A stretch of DNA of 44,084 nucleotides from the NCBI GenBank assembly GCA_035508795.1, contig DATJMJ010000011.1, forward strand, positions 1-44,084, given 5' to 3'. Positions 1-8,519 of this stretch are shown piece by piece (within the stretch, counting starts at the first letter, position 1; the number at the start of each line of letters is the position of its first letter). Under the pieces are notes generated by a model. That model did no database searches. It saw only the letters and a program-made list of their open reading frames with translations, and had not been told where the DNA came from. A program made the position numbers and the translations under genes. Source of the DNA: DATJMJ01 sp035508795 (GTDB lineage Bacteria; Actinomycetota; Acidimicrobiia; Acidimicrobiales; Palsa-688).

Positions 1-174
1 TTCTACATGGACCGTTGGGTCAACAGGTTGTACAGGGCCGGTCGGGGCCCCGGGGTCGTACTCGCCCGGCGGCCCGGCCTCCCCCCAATCGCCGTCGGCA
101 AGCGGGGCCTCGTGCTCGGCACGTGAGCGCCGGCGGTGACCCCTGTTGTTACCCGAACCCGCTCTCTGACGCAG
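1..174 (-). CDS. possible N-terminus of the gene after frr (partial, CTG start?)
   Basis: A frame open from the window edge to position 174 encodes about 58 residues that are very hydrophilic, acidic and Gly/Pro-rich (E, D, H, W and Y scattered among GPP/GEY runs), unlike the basic low-complexity translations of the other frames. No ATG, GTG or TTG occurs in this frame within the window. A CTG at 174-172 lies 5 nt after a perfect AAGGAG (plus-strand ctcctt, 180-185). In many bacteria cdsA (CDP-diglyceride synthase) follows frr, and actinobacterial CdsA often has a hydrophilic N-terminal extension, so this could be its beginning. That identity is inference only; the frame may also be non-coding. 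Confidence 0.3.
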   Translation of the reverse strand, partial: MRQRAGSGNNRGHRRRSRAEHEAPLADGDWGEAGPPGEYDPGAPTGPVQPVDPTVHVE

Positions 175-319
175 CTCAACTCCTTTTTGGGGGCTGACCG
201 AAGGACAAGTCGCACGCTCGCTGGCCGATCAGCCTGCCAGATCCTTCTTCTTCAGGCTGCGAGCATGCAACTTTTCCCGACGCGGCCCCCCAGGTGACGC
301 TCCGGCATGACCGGCGCGT
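175..319. other. spacer after frr
   Basis: I see no gene here. The only recognisable signal is the AAGGAG-like ribosome-binding sequence (180-185, minus strand) in front of the possible CTG-initiated frame. No T-tract terminator is visible after frr, which fits readthrough into the next gene. Confidence 0.4.
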
Positions 320-895
320 TCAGGTGCTCAGCAACTCCTGCTCCTTGTGGGCAAGCACCCTGTCGACATCGCTAGTGAAGTCGTGTGTCAACCTGTCGAG
401 CTCTTTTTCGGCACGGTCGAGGTCGTCCGAGGAGATGTCGCCGTCCTTTTCGAACGCCTCGAGATCCTTGCGGGTCGAGCGCCGGGCGTTGCGGATGGCA
501 ACCCGGCCTTCCTCGGCCTTGTGGTGCACCACCTTCACGAGGTCCTTGCGCCTCTCCGCCGTGAGCACCGGGAAAACCAATCGGATGACAGAACCGTCGT
601 TGCTCGGCGTTATCCCGAGGTCCGACGACTGGAGAGCCTTCTCGATCGCCTTGATCATCGCCGGCCCCTTTTCGTAGGGCGTGATCACCAGCATCCGCGC
701 TTCGGGGACATGAAGGCCGGCGAGCTGTTGCAGCGGCACGTCCGACCCGTAGTACTCGACACGCACCTTTTCGACGAGGGCCGGTGCGGCCCGGCCAGTG
801 CGGATGGCACTGAACTCCGCTTTGGTGTGCTCCACGGCCTTGGCCATCCGCTCCCGGCACTCCTCGATCGCGACATCAACAAGCGGGTCAGCCAT
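320..895 (-). CDS. frr: ribosome recycling factor
   Basis: 191 residues, close to the usual 185. RRF works with EF-G in the cytoplasm to split post-termination ribosomes. The N-terminal segment (residues 12-45) has the RRF pattern with the IRTGRA motif at about 31-36, followed by the domain II hinge region around GSDVPLQQLA and a C-terminal helix rich in E, K and R. The ATG shares its A with the pyrH TGA (TGATG at 893-897), so it is probably translated by coupling with pyrH. It is the last recognisable gene of the rpsB-tsf-pyrH-frr block, the standard order in actinobacteria and many other bacteria. Identification is firm. Confidence 0.97.
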   Translation of the reverse strand: MADPLVDVAIEECRERMAKAVEHTKAEFSAIRTGRAAPALVEKVRVEYYGSDVPLQQLAGLHVPEARMLVITPYEKGPAMIKAIEKALQSSDLGITPSNDGSVIRLVFPVLTAERRKDLVKVVHHKAEEGRVAIRNARRSTRKDLEAFEKDGDISSDDLDRAEKELDRLTHDFTSDVDRVLAHKEQELLST

Positions 896-1626
896 CAGTT
901 GATAAGCGTACCTATCTGTTCGCCGGCCAGTGCGCTGCGGAGGTTGCCCTCCTCCATGATGCTGAAGTAGAGGATGGGCAGCGAGTTTTCCTTGCAGAGC
1001 GTTATCGCCGTCAGGTCCATCGCTCGCAGGTCCTTGTCGAGGACGTCGTTGTAGTGGATCTCGGGGATCTGCTGCGCCATGGGGTCCTTGCGGGGGTCTG
1101 CCGTGTAGACGCCGTCCACTCCCCCATGCGTGCCTTTGAGCAGGACTTCAGCCCCGATTTCGACTGCCCTCAGCGCTCCTGCAGTGTCGGTGGTGAAAAA
1201 CGGGTTGCCGGTGCCCGCGGCGAATATCACCACGCGGCCCTTTTCCAGGTGCCGTATCGCCCTCAGCCTGATGTACGGTTCGGCGATCTCGGACATGCCG
1301 ATGGCGGACTGCACCCTGGTCGGTTGTCCCTGTCGCTCGAGGGCGTCGCGCAGGGCCAAGGCGTTGATCACGGTGGCCAACATCCCCATGTAGTCGGCCG
1401 TCGCCCGGTCCATGCCGCTCTGCGAGCCGACCGCGCCCCGCCAGATGTTGCCGCTCCCGATAACGACCGCGATCTCGGTGCCGAACTCGGCCCGCGCCCC
1501 GACTATCTCCTTAGCGAGGCGCTCGACGAGCCGGACGTCGATTACCTCGTCGGCCGACTCGCTGGCAAGCGCCTCCCCCGAGACCTTGAGGACAACCCTT
1601 TTCCAGGGAGCTCCCGGCCGTCCCAT
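895..1626 (-). CDS. pyrH: uridylate kinase (UMP kinase)
   Basis: 243 residues. It phosphorylates UMP to UDP in pyrimidine nucleotide synthesis and belongs to the amino acid kinase fold as a hexameric bacterial UMPK. Visible hallmarks are the KVSGEAL nucleotide loop near the N-terminus, GSGNIWRG, MGMLATVINALALRDALE, the GNPFFTTDTA segment and VDGVYTADPRKDP near the acceptor site. The frame is open upstream to 1755, but the ATG at 1626 (MGRPGAPWKRVVLK) is chosen. It gives the family length, and its A is the last base of the tsf stop (TGATG). The upstream part is only an out-of-frame reading of tsf. Firm. Confidence 0.96.
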   Translation of the reverse strand: MGRPGAPWKRVVLKVSGEALASESADEVIDVRLVERLAKEIVGARAEFGTEIAVVIGSGNIWRGAVGSQSGMDRATADYMGMLATVINALALRDALERQGQPTRVQSAIGMSEIAEPYIRLRAIRHLEKGRVVIFAAGTGNPFFTTDTAGALRAVEIGAEVLLKGTHGGVDGVYTADPRKDPMAQQIPEIHYNDVLDKDLRAMDLTAITLCKENSLPILYFSIMEEGNLRSALAGEQIGTLIN

Positions 1627-2435
1627 CAACCGCCGATCACGGCTTGGGCAAAGCGCGTGACGCGGGCGCCGCCAAGTACCTGGGCGACCGTGCGGCTCTC
1701 GTCGCGGGCATAGGGCTGCTCGAGCAACACCCCACCCGGGACGCGCTTGTACCAACCCCCCAATTTGCCCTCAACGATCTTGCCGAGGGCGGCTTCGGGC
1801 TTGCCCTCGAGCCTTGTGGCAGTTTCGAGCGTTGCGCGTTCGGCCGCCACCTCCTCAGCGGGGACGTCCTCCCGGCTCAGGTACTTCGGCCTGCCAAAGG
1901 CAATATGGACAGCAATATCGTGCGCCAATTGACTGTCGCCGCCGCTCAGTTCGACGATTACGCCGTTGACGCCACGGTCGTTCTGCACGTGGAGGTACGA
2001 CCCAACGACGTCGCCCGCGGCCGCTTCGAACCTGATCACTTCGCCCAACTGGACATTTTCTTTGGTGACGATGTTGAGATCTTCGATGGCACCCTTGCGC
2101 TGGTCGACGGCGTCCTCGCCCTCGCTGGCGACTAGCGCCGCAAGCTCGTTTACCAGGTTGACAAAATCGGGGCTTTTCGCACCGAAATCGGTCTCGGACC
2201 GCAGGAGCACGAGGGCCGCTGCGTTGTTGGCCGAGTCGTACGAGACAGCGACTGCGCCTTCCTGGGTGTCACGGCCCGCACGTTCGGCCGCCTTCCCGAG
2301 GCCGCGCTCGCGCAACCACTTGGCCGCTGCCTGCGCGTCGCCGTCGGCCTCTGTAAGAGCCCGCTTCGCGTCCATCATCCCGGCACCGGTCTGGTTGCGC
2401 AGAGCCTGGACGTCCTTGGCGGTGAAATCTGGCAT
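1626..2435 (-). CDS. tsf: translation elongation factor Ts
   Basis: 269 residues, similar to other actinobacterial EF-Ts. It is the guanine nucleotide exchange factor for EF-Tu. The N-terminal UBA-like domain is canonical (VQALRNQTGAGMMDAKRAL, then KWLRERG and KAAERAGR). The loop that inserts into EF-Tu, usually TDFVA(R/K)N, reads TDFGAKS here at about residues 81-87, so the conserved Val is Gly. The C-terminal dimerisation region ends with a KPEAALGKIVEGKL block. A ribosome-binding sequence, TTAGGAG, precedes the ATG. It lies 18 bp after rpsB and is coupled to pyrH by TGATG. Identification is firm; the loop change is the one oddity. Confidence 0.96.
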   Translation of the reverse strand: MPDFTAKDVQALRNQTGAGMMDAKRALTEADGDAQAAAKWLRERGLGKAAERAGRDTQEGAVAVSYDSANNAAALVLLRSETDFGAKSPDFVNLVNELAALVASEGEDAVDQRKGAIEDLNIVTKENVQLGEVIRFEAAAGDVVGSYLHVQNDRGVNGVIVELSGGDSQLAHDIAVHIAFGRPKYLSREDVPAEEVAAERATLETATRLEGKPEAALGKIVEGKLGGWYKRVPGGVLLEQPYARDESRTVAQVLGGARVTRFAQAVIGG

Positions 2436-2453
2436 CTTGGTGCTCCTAACTTT

Positions 2454-3623
2454 CTAACTCGTCTGGTCGGGTGCCCCGCCGGCGGGGGCGTCGGAAGCTG
2501 ACGCCTCTGGTGCGCCCTCGCCCGCCGCCTGCGCGACCGCGCCGCTGGCCGCCGGCTCGCCCGGAGTTGACGCGGACGAAGCTGCTTCAGCGAGCTCCGC
2601 CTCGCCGGTCTGCGCTTGCGCGGCCCCTGGAGGAGCCGCTGCGGGGGCGGGGGCGACGGCGGGGGCGGCGGGGGCGGGCGGAGGGGCAGGGGCAGCTGCG
2701 GGTGCGGGTGCGGGTACCGCAAGTGCAGGTGCAGGTGCGGGTGCCTGGCGCACTGGCCCGGGTGGCGCTGCAGGGGTGGCGGCCCTCGGAGGCGCCACTG
2801 GGCCGGCGTGGGCGGGCGAGACGGACTGGCCGGCGCCTGACGAGGCAGCATGACCGGCCGTTTGCCCGGAGGACGCGATGGCTGCCGGCGGGGCAGGCGG
2901 GGCCGCCGGGCCGGCGCTCATAAAAGCCCCCCTCCTGGAGGCGACGAAGCGGCCCTCCTGTACGGCGTCGGCCATCACTCGGCACATGAGGGAACCGCTC
3001 CGGATCGCGTCGTCGTTGCCCGGTATCGGGTATTGCACGACGTCCGGGTCGCAGTTGGTGTCTACGACCGCAACGATCGGGATGCCCATCTTGTTGGCTT
3101 CAGAAACCGCTATGTGCTCTTTTTTGATGTCGATGATGAACACTGCGTCGGGCAGGCGCGTCATGTCCCTGATGCCGCCCAGGTTGCGCTCGAGCTTTTC
3201 TAGCTCCCTGGACAGGATGAGCGCCTCCTTCTTGGGCATAGCCTCGAAGTCGCCGACCGTGCGCATCCGCTCGTACTCCTGCATCTTTTTAACGCGCCCA
3301 GCGATCGTGGTGAAGTTGGTGAGCATCCCACCGAGCCACCGCTCGTTGACAAAGGGCATCCCGCACTGCTCGGCCGACCGGGCGATCGGGTCCTGAGACT
3401 GCTTCTTGGTCCCCACGAACAGCACGCTGCCGCCATTTGAGACCAGGTCCCGCACGAACGAGTAAGCAACGTCGACCCTCTGCAAGGTCTGGTTCAAGTC
3501 GATTATGTAAATGCCGTTGCGCTCGCCAAAGATGAAGCGCTTCATCTTCGGGTTCCAGCGCCGAGTCTGGTGCCCGAAGTGGACTCCCGCCTCCAGCAAC
3601 TGCCGCATCGTAACGACGGCCAT
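2454..3623 (-). CDS. rpsB: 30S ribosomal protein S2 with long Ala/Pro-rich tail
   Basis: 389 residues, against about 240-290 for most S2 proteins. Residues 1-232 are typical S2: QLLEAGVHFGHQTRRWNPKM, FVGTKKQ, NERWLGGMLTNF, LPDAVFIIDIKKE, IPIVAVVDTNCDPD and DDAIRSGSL. From about residue 238 the chain turns into an Ala/Pro-rich tail with PAPAPA runs and then an acidic E/A/S end. The ATG at 3623 has AGGAG 5 nt upstream. The longer open frame to 3797 has no S2 homology. The tail lies in the same reading frame with no frameshift. It is encoded by degenerate GC-rich repeats (about 2600-2800). S2 binds the 30S platform at the head/body junction, so such a tail would be surface exposed. Confidence 0.95.
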   Translation of the reverse strand: MAVVTMRQLLEAGVHFGHQTRRWNPKMKRFIFGERNGIYIIDLNQTLQRVDVAYSFVRDLVSNGGSVLFVGTKKQSQDPIARSAEQCGMPFVNERWLGGMLTNFTTIAGRVKKMQEYERMRTVGDFEAMPKKEALILSRELEKLERNLGGIRDMTRLPDAVFIIDIKKEHIAVSEANKMGIPIVAVVDTNCDPDVVQYPIPGNDDAIRSGSLMCRVMADAVQEGRFVASRRGAFMSAGPAAPPAPPAAIASSGQTAGHAASSGAGQSVSPAHAGPVAPPRAATPAAPPGPVRQAPAPAPALAVPAPAPAAAPAPPPAPAAPAVAPAPAAAPPGAAQAQTGEAELAEAASSASTPGEPAASGAVAQAAGEGAPEASASDAPAGGAPDQTS

Positions 3624-4012
3624 GCGAACTCCTCTCCATCGGTTGTCTTTCCTCAGGCGCTTGCGCCACTCCCTCCTCGGCCTGAGAAGTGGTGGCGACC
3701 GTGGAGACGCCCGAGTACAAGTTGTGCGGTCAGTGCTTTCACCAGGGCGGTACCGCGTCGCCGCCCTTGAGGCCACCTGGTGAGGCCGGGAAGCCACCCA
3801 ACAGAGTACACGCTGCGGCCCATGGGGCCCCTTGGGAGCACCCGGATGGGCTCCCTGAGCGTCCCGGCGCCGGTCCCGCCGCTGCGGCAGCCGCGCAGGT
3901 CGTACCCGTATGCCGCCGGGGGCGTTTAGGTCACACGCACGGGGCTTGGGCGCTTAGACCAAAAGGGTGCCGGCGGCCTGAAGACGAGCGGGGCGGAGGC
4001 GCCGCCGGTCGT
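3624..4012. other. rpsB leader and spacer after the sigma factor gene
   Basis: 389 bp without a convincing gene. In the rpsB leader (minus strand) a nested hairpin can form: GGCGC/GCGCC (3656-3667) inside a CTCAGG/CCTGAG pair (3652-3657 with 3681-3686), ending about 30 nt before the rpsB start. S2 is known to autoregulate through rpsB leader RNAs in several phyla, so this is a candidate control element, not a demonstrated one. A long-range CGGCGGC/GCCGCCG pair (from 3971) after the sigma gene stop has no T-tract. I found no confident promoter hexamers. Confidence 0.35.
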
Positions 4013-4791
<779 letters not shown>

Positions 4792-4795
<4 letters not shown>

Positions 4796-5826
4796 GCCCT
4801 CGGGTGGGAACCCTCGTACACAGCAAGTAGCCGTTCCTTGCTCACGTGCGTGTATACCTGGGTGGTTCGTACGCTGCTGTGGCCCAGTAGCTCTTGGACC
4901 ACTCTAAGGTCAGCGCCACCGTCAAGCAGGTGAGTCGCAAAACTATGGCGGAGCGCGTGCGGGTGGGCCGGCGACGGCGACCGCCTCTCGACGATGCGGC
5001 GCACGTCACGAGTACCGAGCCGGCAGCCCCGGGCGTTGAGGAAAAGCGCTTCGCCGGGCGAACTTTCCCTCTCGAGACCGGCCCTACCCTCGCTCGCCCA
5101 ACGCCTGACGGCAGCAACGGCTGCTTGTGAGACGGGGACACGCCGTTGCTTGGAACCCTTGCCCCAGACGCTCGCCCACCCGGTGACGAGGTCGATGTCG
5201 TCCATATCGAGGTCGCACAGCTCGCTCACCCTGAGCCCGCTCCCGTAGAGCAGCTCGAGGACGGCGTCGTCGCGCATGCGGACCGCCGGCGCCACGTCCG
5301 GCCCGTTGTCGCCTTCGAGGAGGGATTGGACCTCGCCCCGTGAAAGAGCGCGGGGCAGCCGGGCGCCACCGACACGCGCCGAAAGCCCTGCTGAGGGGTC
5401 CTGAGGGACCAATCCCCTGCGCTCCAGCCAGTTGAAATAACGCCTCAAGGCCGACGCGCGCTGAGCGATGGTCTGGCGGGCGTACCGGCGGGTCGTCAGG
5501 TACGCGAGGTACCGGCGCAGCAAGACGCGGGTCACTTCCTCGGGGCCGCCCACGCCACCTCGCTCCGCCCAGGCAACGAAGGAGCGGGTGCCTTGTTGGT
5601 ACGCCCTCAGGCTTGTCGGCGCCAGGTCCGAAAGTGATAGGCCCCACTCGCCGAGACGCCACCGTTCGCTCTCGGTGAAGTCCGAAGCCGCGTCGTCGGC
5701 CAGAGATGGCTCCCCGCCCGGGTTGCCAGGCTCGCCGGCGCCCTCGTGCTCTAAGCGCGTCGCCGGGCCCTTGCCTCCGCCTTTTCGGCTCCGGCACCCA
5801 CTTTGCGTGCCGTCAGGAGATCTCAC
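4792..5826 (-). CDS. xerC: tyrosine recombinase XerC/XerD-like
   Basis: 344 residues from the GTG at 5826. It cuts and rejoins DNA through a phosphotyrosine and probably resolves chromosome dimers. The N-terminal SAM-like core-binding domain covers about 50-150. The catalytic set is complete: Arg199 (SGLRVSEL), Lys223 (GKGSKQRRVP), His290 and Arg293 (HALRHSFATHL), His316 (LGHSS) and Tyr325 (TQVYTHV). The frame is open to 6159, but upstream residues are Arg-rich and overlap the divergent Nudix gene. GTG 5826 is preferred because a TACGAT -10 lies 7 nt before it with CCGACC 17 bp further upstream, implying a leaderless message. The first ~50 residues are low-complexity, so the start is less certain than the identity. 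It is coupled to the sigma gene. Confidence 0.9.
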
Positions 5827-5833
5827 AGTGGCA

Positions 5834-5862
5834 ATCGTAGCTTGCGAGCAATCTTTGGTCGG
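5834..5862 (-). promoter_or_regulatory. probable xerC promoter (leaderless)
   Basis: On the minus strand CCGACC (5862-5857), a 17-bp spacer and TACGAT (5839-5834) are followed 7 nt later by the xerC GTG. This is the TAnnnT -10 used by actinobacterial housekeeping sigma factors. Transcription would begin at or next to the start codon; no Shine-Dalgarno is present. Confidence 0.45.
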
Positions 5863-5957
5863 GCACGAAACGTACTGCCGGTAGCACTTACCCCGGTCAG
5901 GGCGCAGGCGGCTTTGCGCGAGACGACGCCGAACGAGCAAAAAGTGAAAATGGAGAT

Positions 5958-6446
5958 ATGTCAACTGGTGCCCCGTTAGCCCGGCGGGCCGGACGGGTAG
6001 TGCTGGTAAACCAAGAAGGATCCGTCCTCCTTCTCTCCGGCACGGATCCCCGCCTGCCCGACGCACCGCGCTTTTGGTTCGTGCCCGGCGGCGGTGCCGC
6101 CGACGGCGAGACGCTCGAAGAAGCAGCCCGGCGCGAACTGTACGAAGAAGTCGGGGCACGGGTGGGCGAGCTTGGCCCTCCCGCCTGGCGACGCGAGGTG
6201 AGCTTCGTCTTCGACGGTGCTCACTACCACCAGGCCGAGTCCTTCTTCGTCGTGCGGGCGCCGTATTTCCGACCCGAACCGACAGCCCTTACCGACCTCG
6301 AACGCCGTGCCGGGATGGCTGCCCGCTGGTGGCCTCTGGCAGAGCTCGCCACAACCCGGGAGGTCGTCCACCCAGCGGCTCTCGCCAGCTTGCTTGCCGC
6401 GTGGCTCGCCGAGGGGCCCCCTCCCGAGCCGCTCGTCATCGACTGA
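5958..6446 (+). CDS. Nudix hydrolase
   Basis: 162 residues. Nudix enzymes hydrolyse a nucleoside diphosphate linked to another moiety. The Nudix box is exact (G-x5-E-x7-REL-x-EE-x-G-A) at about residues 46-68, preceded by FWFVPGGG. The substrate cannot be told from the sequence. The ATG follows a short GGAG-like site (aatggagat). It is divergent from xerC and lies 58 bp before a PPK2 gene on the same strand. The two form a plus-strand pair placed between dprA and xerC, interrupting the otherwise minus-strand translation and recombination block. Family is certain, role unknown. Confidence 0.9.
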   Translation: MSTGAPLARRAGRVVLVNQEGSVLLLSGTDPRLPDAPRFWFVPGGGAADGETLEEAARRELYEEVGARVGELGPPAWRREVSFVFDGAHYHQAESFFVVRAPYFRPEPTALTDLERRAGMAARWWPLAELATTREVVHPAALASLLAAWLAEGPPPEPLVID

Positions 6447-6504
6447 CGCACAGCCTCCCGCACTATCCGCGCACCGGGCCCTGTTGAGCGCTTCAATTGG
6501 GCGC

Positions 6505-7287
6505 ATGGCAAAACTGGCCAAAGTCGACCTCTCCGTGAAGATGCCCAAAGAGGACAGCGAGCGGGCCCTCGTAGCGCTCCAGCGACGGCTCCTCCACTTG
6601 AGGCTCATTTCCGGCGGCCTGATCGGCAACGGGCGGCTGGGGCCACCGCTCTGCGTAGTGTTCGAAGGTTGGGACGCCTCGGGTAAAGGAGGCGCGATAA
6701 AACGCCTCGTGGCGGGGCTTGACCCGCGCCACTTCAGGGTGCAGTCGTACGCAGCGCCGACCGAGCGCGAGAAGCGTCACCATTTCCTTTGGCGCTTCTA
6801 CCCCAACCTGCCGGGATCGGGCGGGATGGCTATCTTCGACCGGTCCTGGTACGGCCGGGTGCTCGTCGAGCGTGTCGAGGCGTTCGCAACAAAGCAAGAG
6901 TGGGAGCGCGCATACGTGGACATCGTGAACTTCGAAGCCGCCATGGCGGCCGACGGGATGACGCTCGTCAAGTTTTGGCTCCACATCTCCTCTCGCGAAC
7001 AGCTGTCTCGCTTCGAGCGGCGCAGGGACGACCCGCTCAGGCGCTGGAAGCTGACCGACGAGGACTGGAGGAACAGGGCGAAGCGCCGCGCCTACGTGCG
7101 AGCGGTTGACGACATGCTTGCCCGCACCGACCACAAGGGCGCACCGTGGGAGGTCGTTTCTGCAGAGGACAAGCACTACGCCCGAGTAAAGGTCCTAGAA
7201 ACCGTGATCCAGCGCTTGGAAAAAGGTCTCGAAGATTGGGGCTTCACGGTCCCTCCCTCTGTCGGCGCTGACTACGGCAGCGGCTGA
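6505..7287 (+). CDS. polyphosphate kinase 2 family protein (possibly polyphosphate:AMP/ADP phosphotransferase)
   Basis: 260 residues. PPK2 enzymes transfer phosphate between polyphosphate and nucleotides in the cytoplasm. The P-loop FEGWDASGKGGAIK (about 53-66), Walker B-type IFDRSWYGRVLVER and the lid RRRDDPLRRWKLTDEDW are all present, as is KHYARVKVLETV near the end. The ATG at 6505 starts MAKLAKVDLSVKM; upstream residues in the same open frame overlap the Nudix gene and are not homologous. The nucleotide preference (AMP, ADP or GDP) cannot be assigned. The last 16 bp overlap the end of dprA on the other strand, an unusually tight convergent arrangement. Confidence 0.9.
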   Translation: MAKLAKVDLSVKMPKEDSERALVALQRRLLHLRLISGGLIGNGRLGPPLCVVFEGWDASGKGGAIKRLVAGLDPRHFRVQSYAAPTEREKRHHFLWRFYPNLPGSGGMAIFDRSWYGRVLVERVEAFATKQEWERAYVDIVNFEAAMAADGMTLVKFWLHISSREQLSRFERRRDDPLRRWKLTDEDWRNRAKRRAYVRAVDDMLARTDHKGAPWEVVSAEDKHYARVKVLETVIQRLEKGLEDWGFTVPPSVGADYGSG

Positions 7288-8519
7288 CGGCGCGACAACC
7301 AGCCGCCTTCGGAAAAAACGAGGCCCAGCTCCTCGAGTTCTTCGAGCCCGACGACCACGGCCGAAAGCGGCAGCGCAGCGCGCTCGGCGACCTCGTCGAG
7401 GCAGCGAGGCTGCCAGCCAACGCCGTCGAGGACGGCCGACTGGAGCACGCTCAACTTGCTGCCCGTGCCTGACTGCCCGCTGGCTCCACCCGCCTGCTTG
7501 CCCGGCACCGAGCCCCCCCGCCCTTGCATGCGGTGCGCCCCGGCCTGGCCCCGGGGCTCCCCGGGGCAGCGCTGGCGGCGGGGGGCGGGAGGTCCCAGGC
7601 GCAGCTGCCCGAGGCAGGCGAGCACGTCGTCGGCATTGCGGACCGGGACCGCCCCCTCGTGGAGCAGCGTATTGGTACCGACCGAAGCCGGGCTACGGAC
7701 CGGGCCGGGGACGGCGCCGACTTCGGTCCCCGCTCGCAACGCCGCCTCCACCGTGTGCCACGAACCCCCGGAGGCATGGCTCTCCACTACGACCACCATC
7801 CGGGCAAGGCCGGCGATTATGCGGTTGCGCGAGGGGAACCGCCATGACTGGGCAGGCGTCCGCGGCGGCGTCTCGGACACGACGGCACCGGAACTCACGA
7901 CGCGCTCCCACATGGCAGCGTGCTGGCGCGGGTAGACCACGTCGACGCCGCTGGCCGCGACCCCGACGGTCGGCCCAGGCTGGCCCCCCACGTCTCGTGC
8001 CTCGCTCAATGCCGCCAGCGCGCCCGCGTGCGCTGCACCGTCGATGCCGAGAGCGAGCCCGGATACGACGCACACCCCGGCAGTTGCGAGGTCGAACGCC
8101 AATTGGTACGCGACGGACGCACCCTCGGGTGTGCAGCGCCTGGTGCCTATGACCGCAACCGCCGGCCGGTCTCCGACAGCCCCGAGGTCGCCGGCGACGA
8201 ACAGTACGCCCGCCGGAGAAGGGGACCGGGCCAGCGGCTCGGGGTAGCCGGGGCCTCCGAGCCACGTCACCGTTATCCGCTTTTGCCGGCAGTGCTCCCA
8301 CAGCGCGCCGACGTCGAACCGGAGTGCGAAATCTGCCCACGTTGCGGACGCCCCTCCCGATTTCCGCCGCGGCCTGCCTAGTTGGCCAAGGACCGTGCGC
8401 TCCCAAGCCGACTCGGGCCCGTGGGCCACGACGGCCTGCGCCAGCCATCCCGGCCCCACTGAAGGCAGGCACGCCAAAGCGGCCGCGTACGCCGCCGGCG
8501 GCAGCCGGACCGTTGTCAC
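7272..8519 (-). CDS. dprA: DNA-processing protein DprA/Smf
   Basis: 415 residues. DprA binds incoming single-stranded DNA and loads RecA during natural transformation. It has the Rossmann-like core: VAVIGTRRCTPEG, SGLALGIDGAAHAGAL, DVVYPRQH, SETPP, FPSRNRIIAGL, VVVES and PGPVRSPASVGTN. A C-terminal winged-helix-like segment (last ~60 residues) follows a Gly/Arg-rich linker of about 50 residues. The GTG start overlaps the comM stop (GTGA, 8516-8519), so the two are coupled. Its 3' end runs 16 bp into the convergent PPK2 gene. DprA is widespread outside competent species, so competence is not implied. Confidence 0.95.
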   Translation of the reverse strand: MTTVRLPPAAYAAALACLPSVGPGWLAQAVVAHGPESAWERTVLGQLGRPRRKSGGASATWADFALRFDVGALWEHCRQKRITVTWLGGPGYPEPLARSPSPAGVLFVAGDLGAVGDRPAVAVIGTRRCTPEGASVAYQLAFDLATAGVCVVSGLALGIDGAAHAGALAALSEARDVGGQPGPTVGVAASGVDVVYPRQHAAMWERVVSSGAVVSETPPRTPAQSWRFPSRNRIIAGLARMVVVVESHASGGSWHTVEAALRAGTEVGAVPGPVRSPASVGTNTLLHEGAVPVRNADDVLACLGQLRLGPPAPRRQRCPGEPRGQAGAHRMQGRGGSVPGKQAGGASGQSGTGSKLSVLQSAVLDGVGWQPRCLDEVAERAALPLSAVVVGLEELEELGLVFSEGGWLSRRQPLP

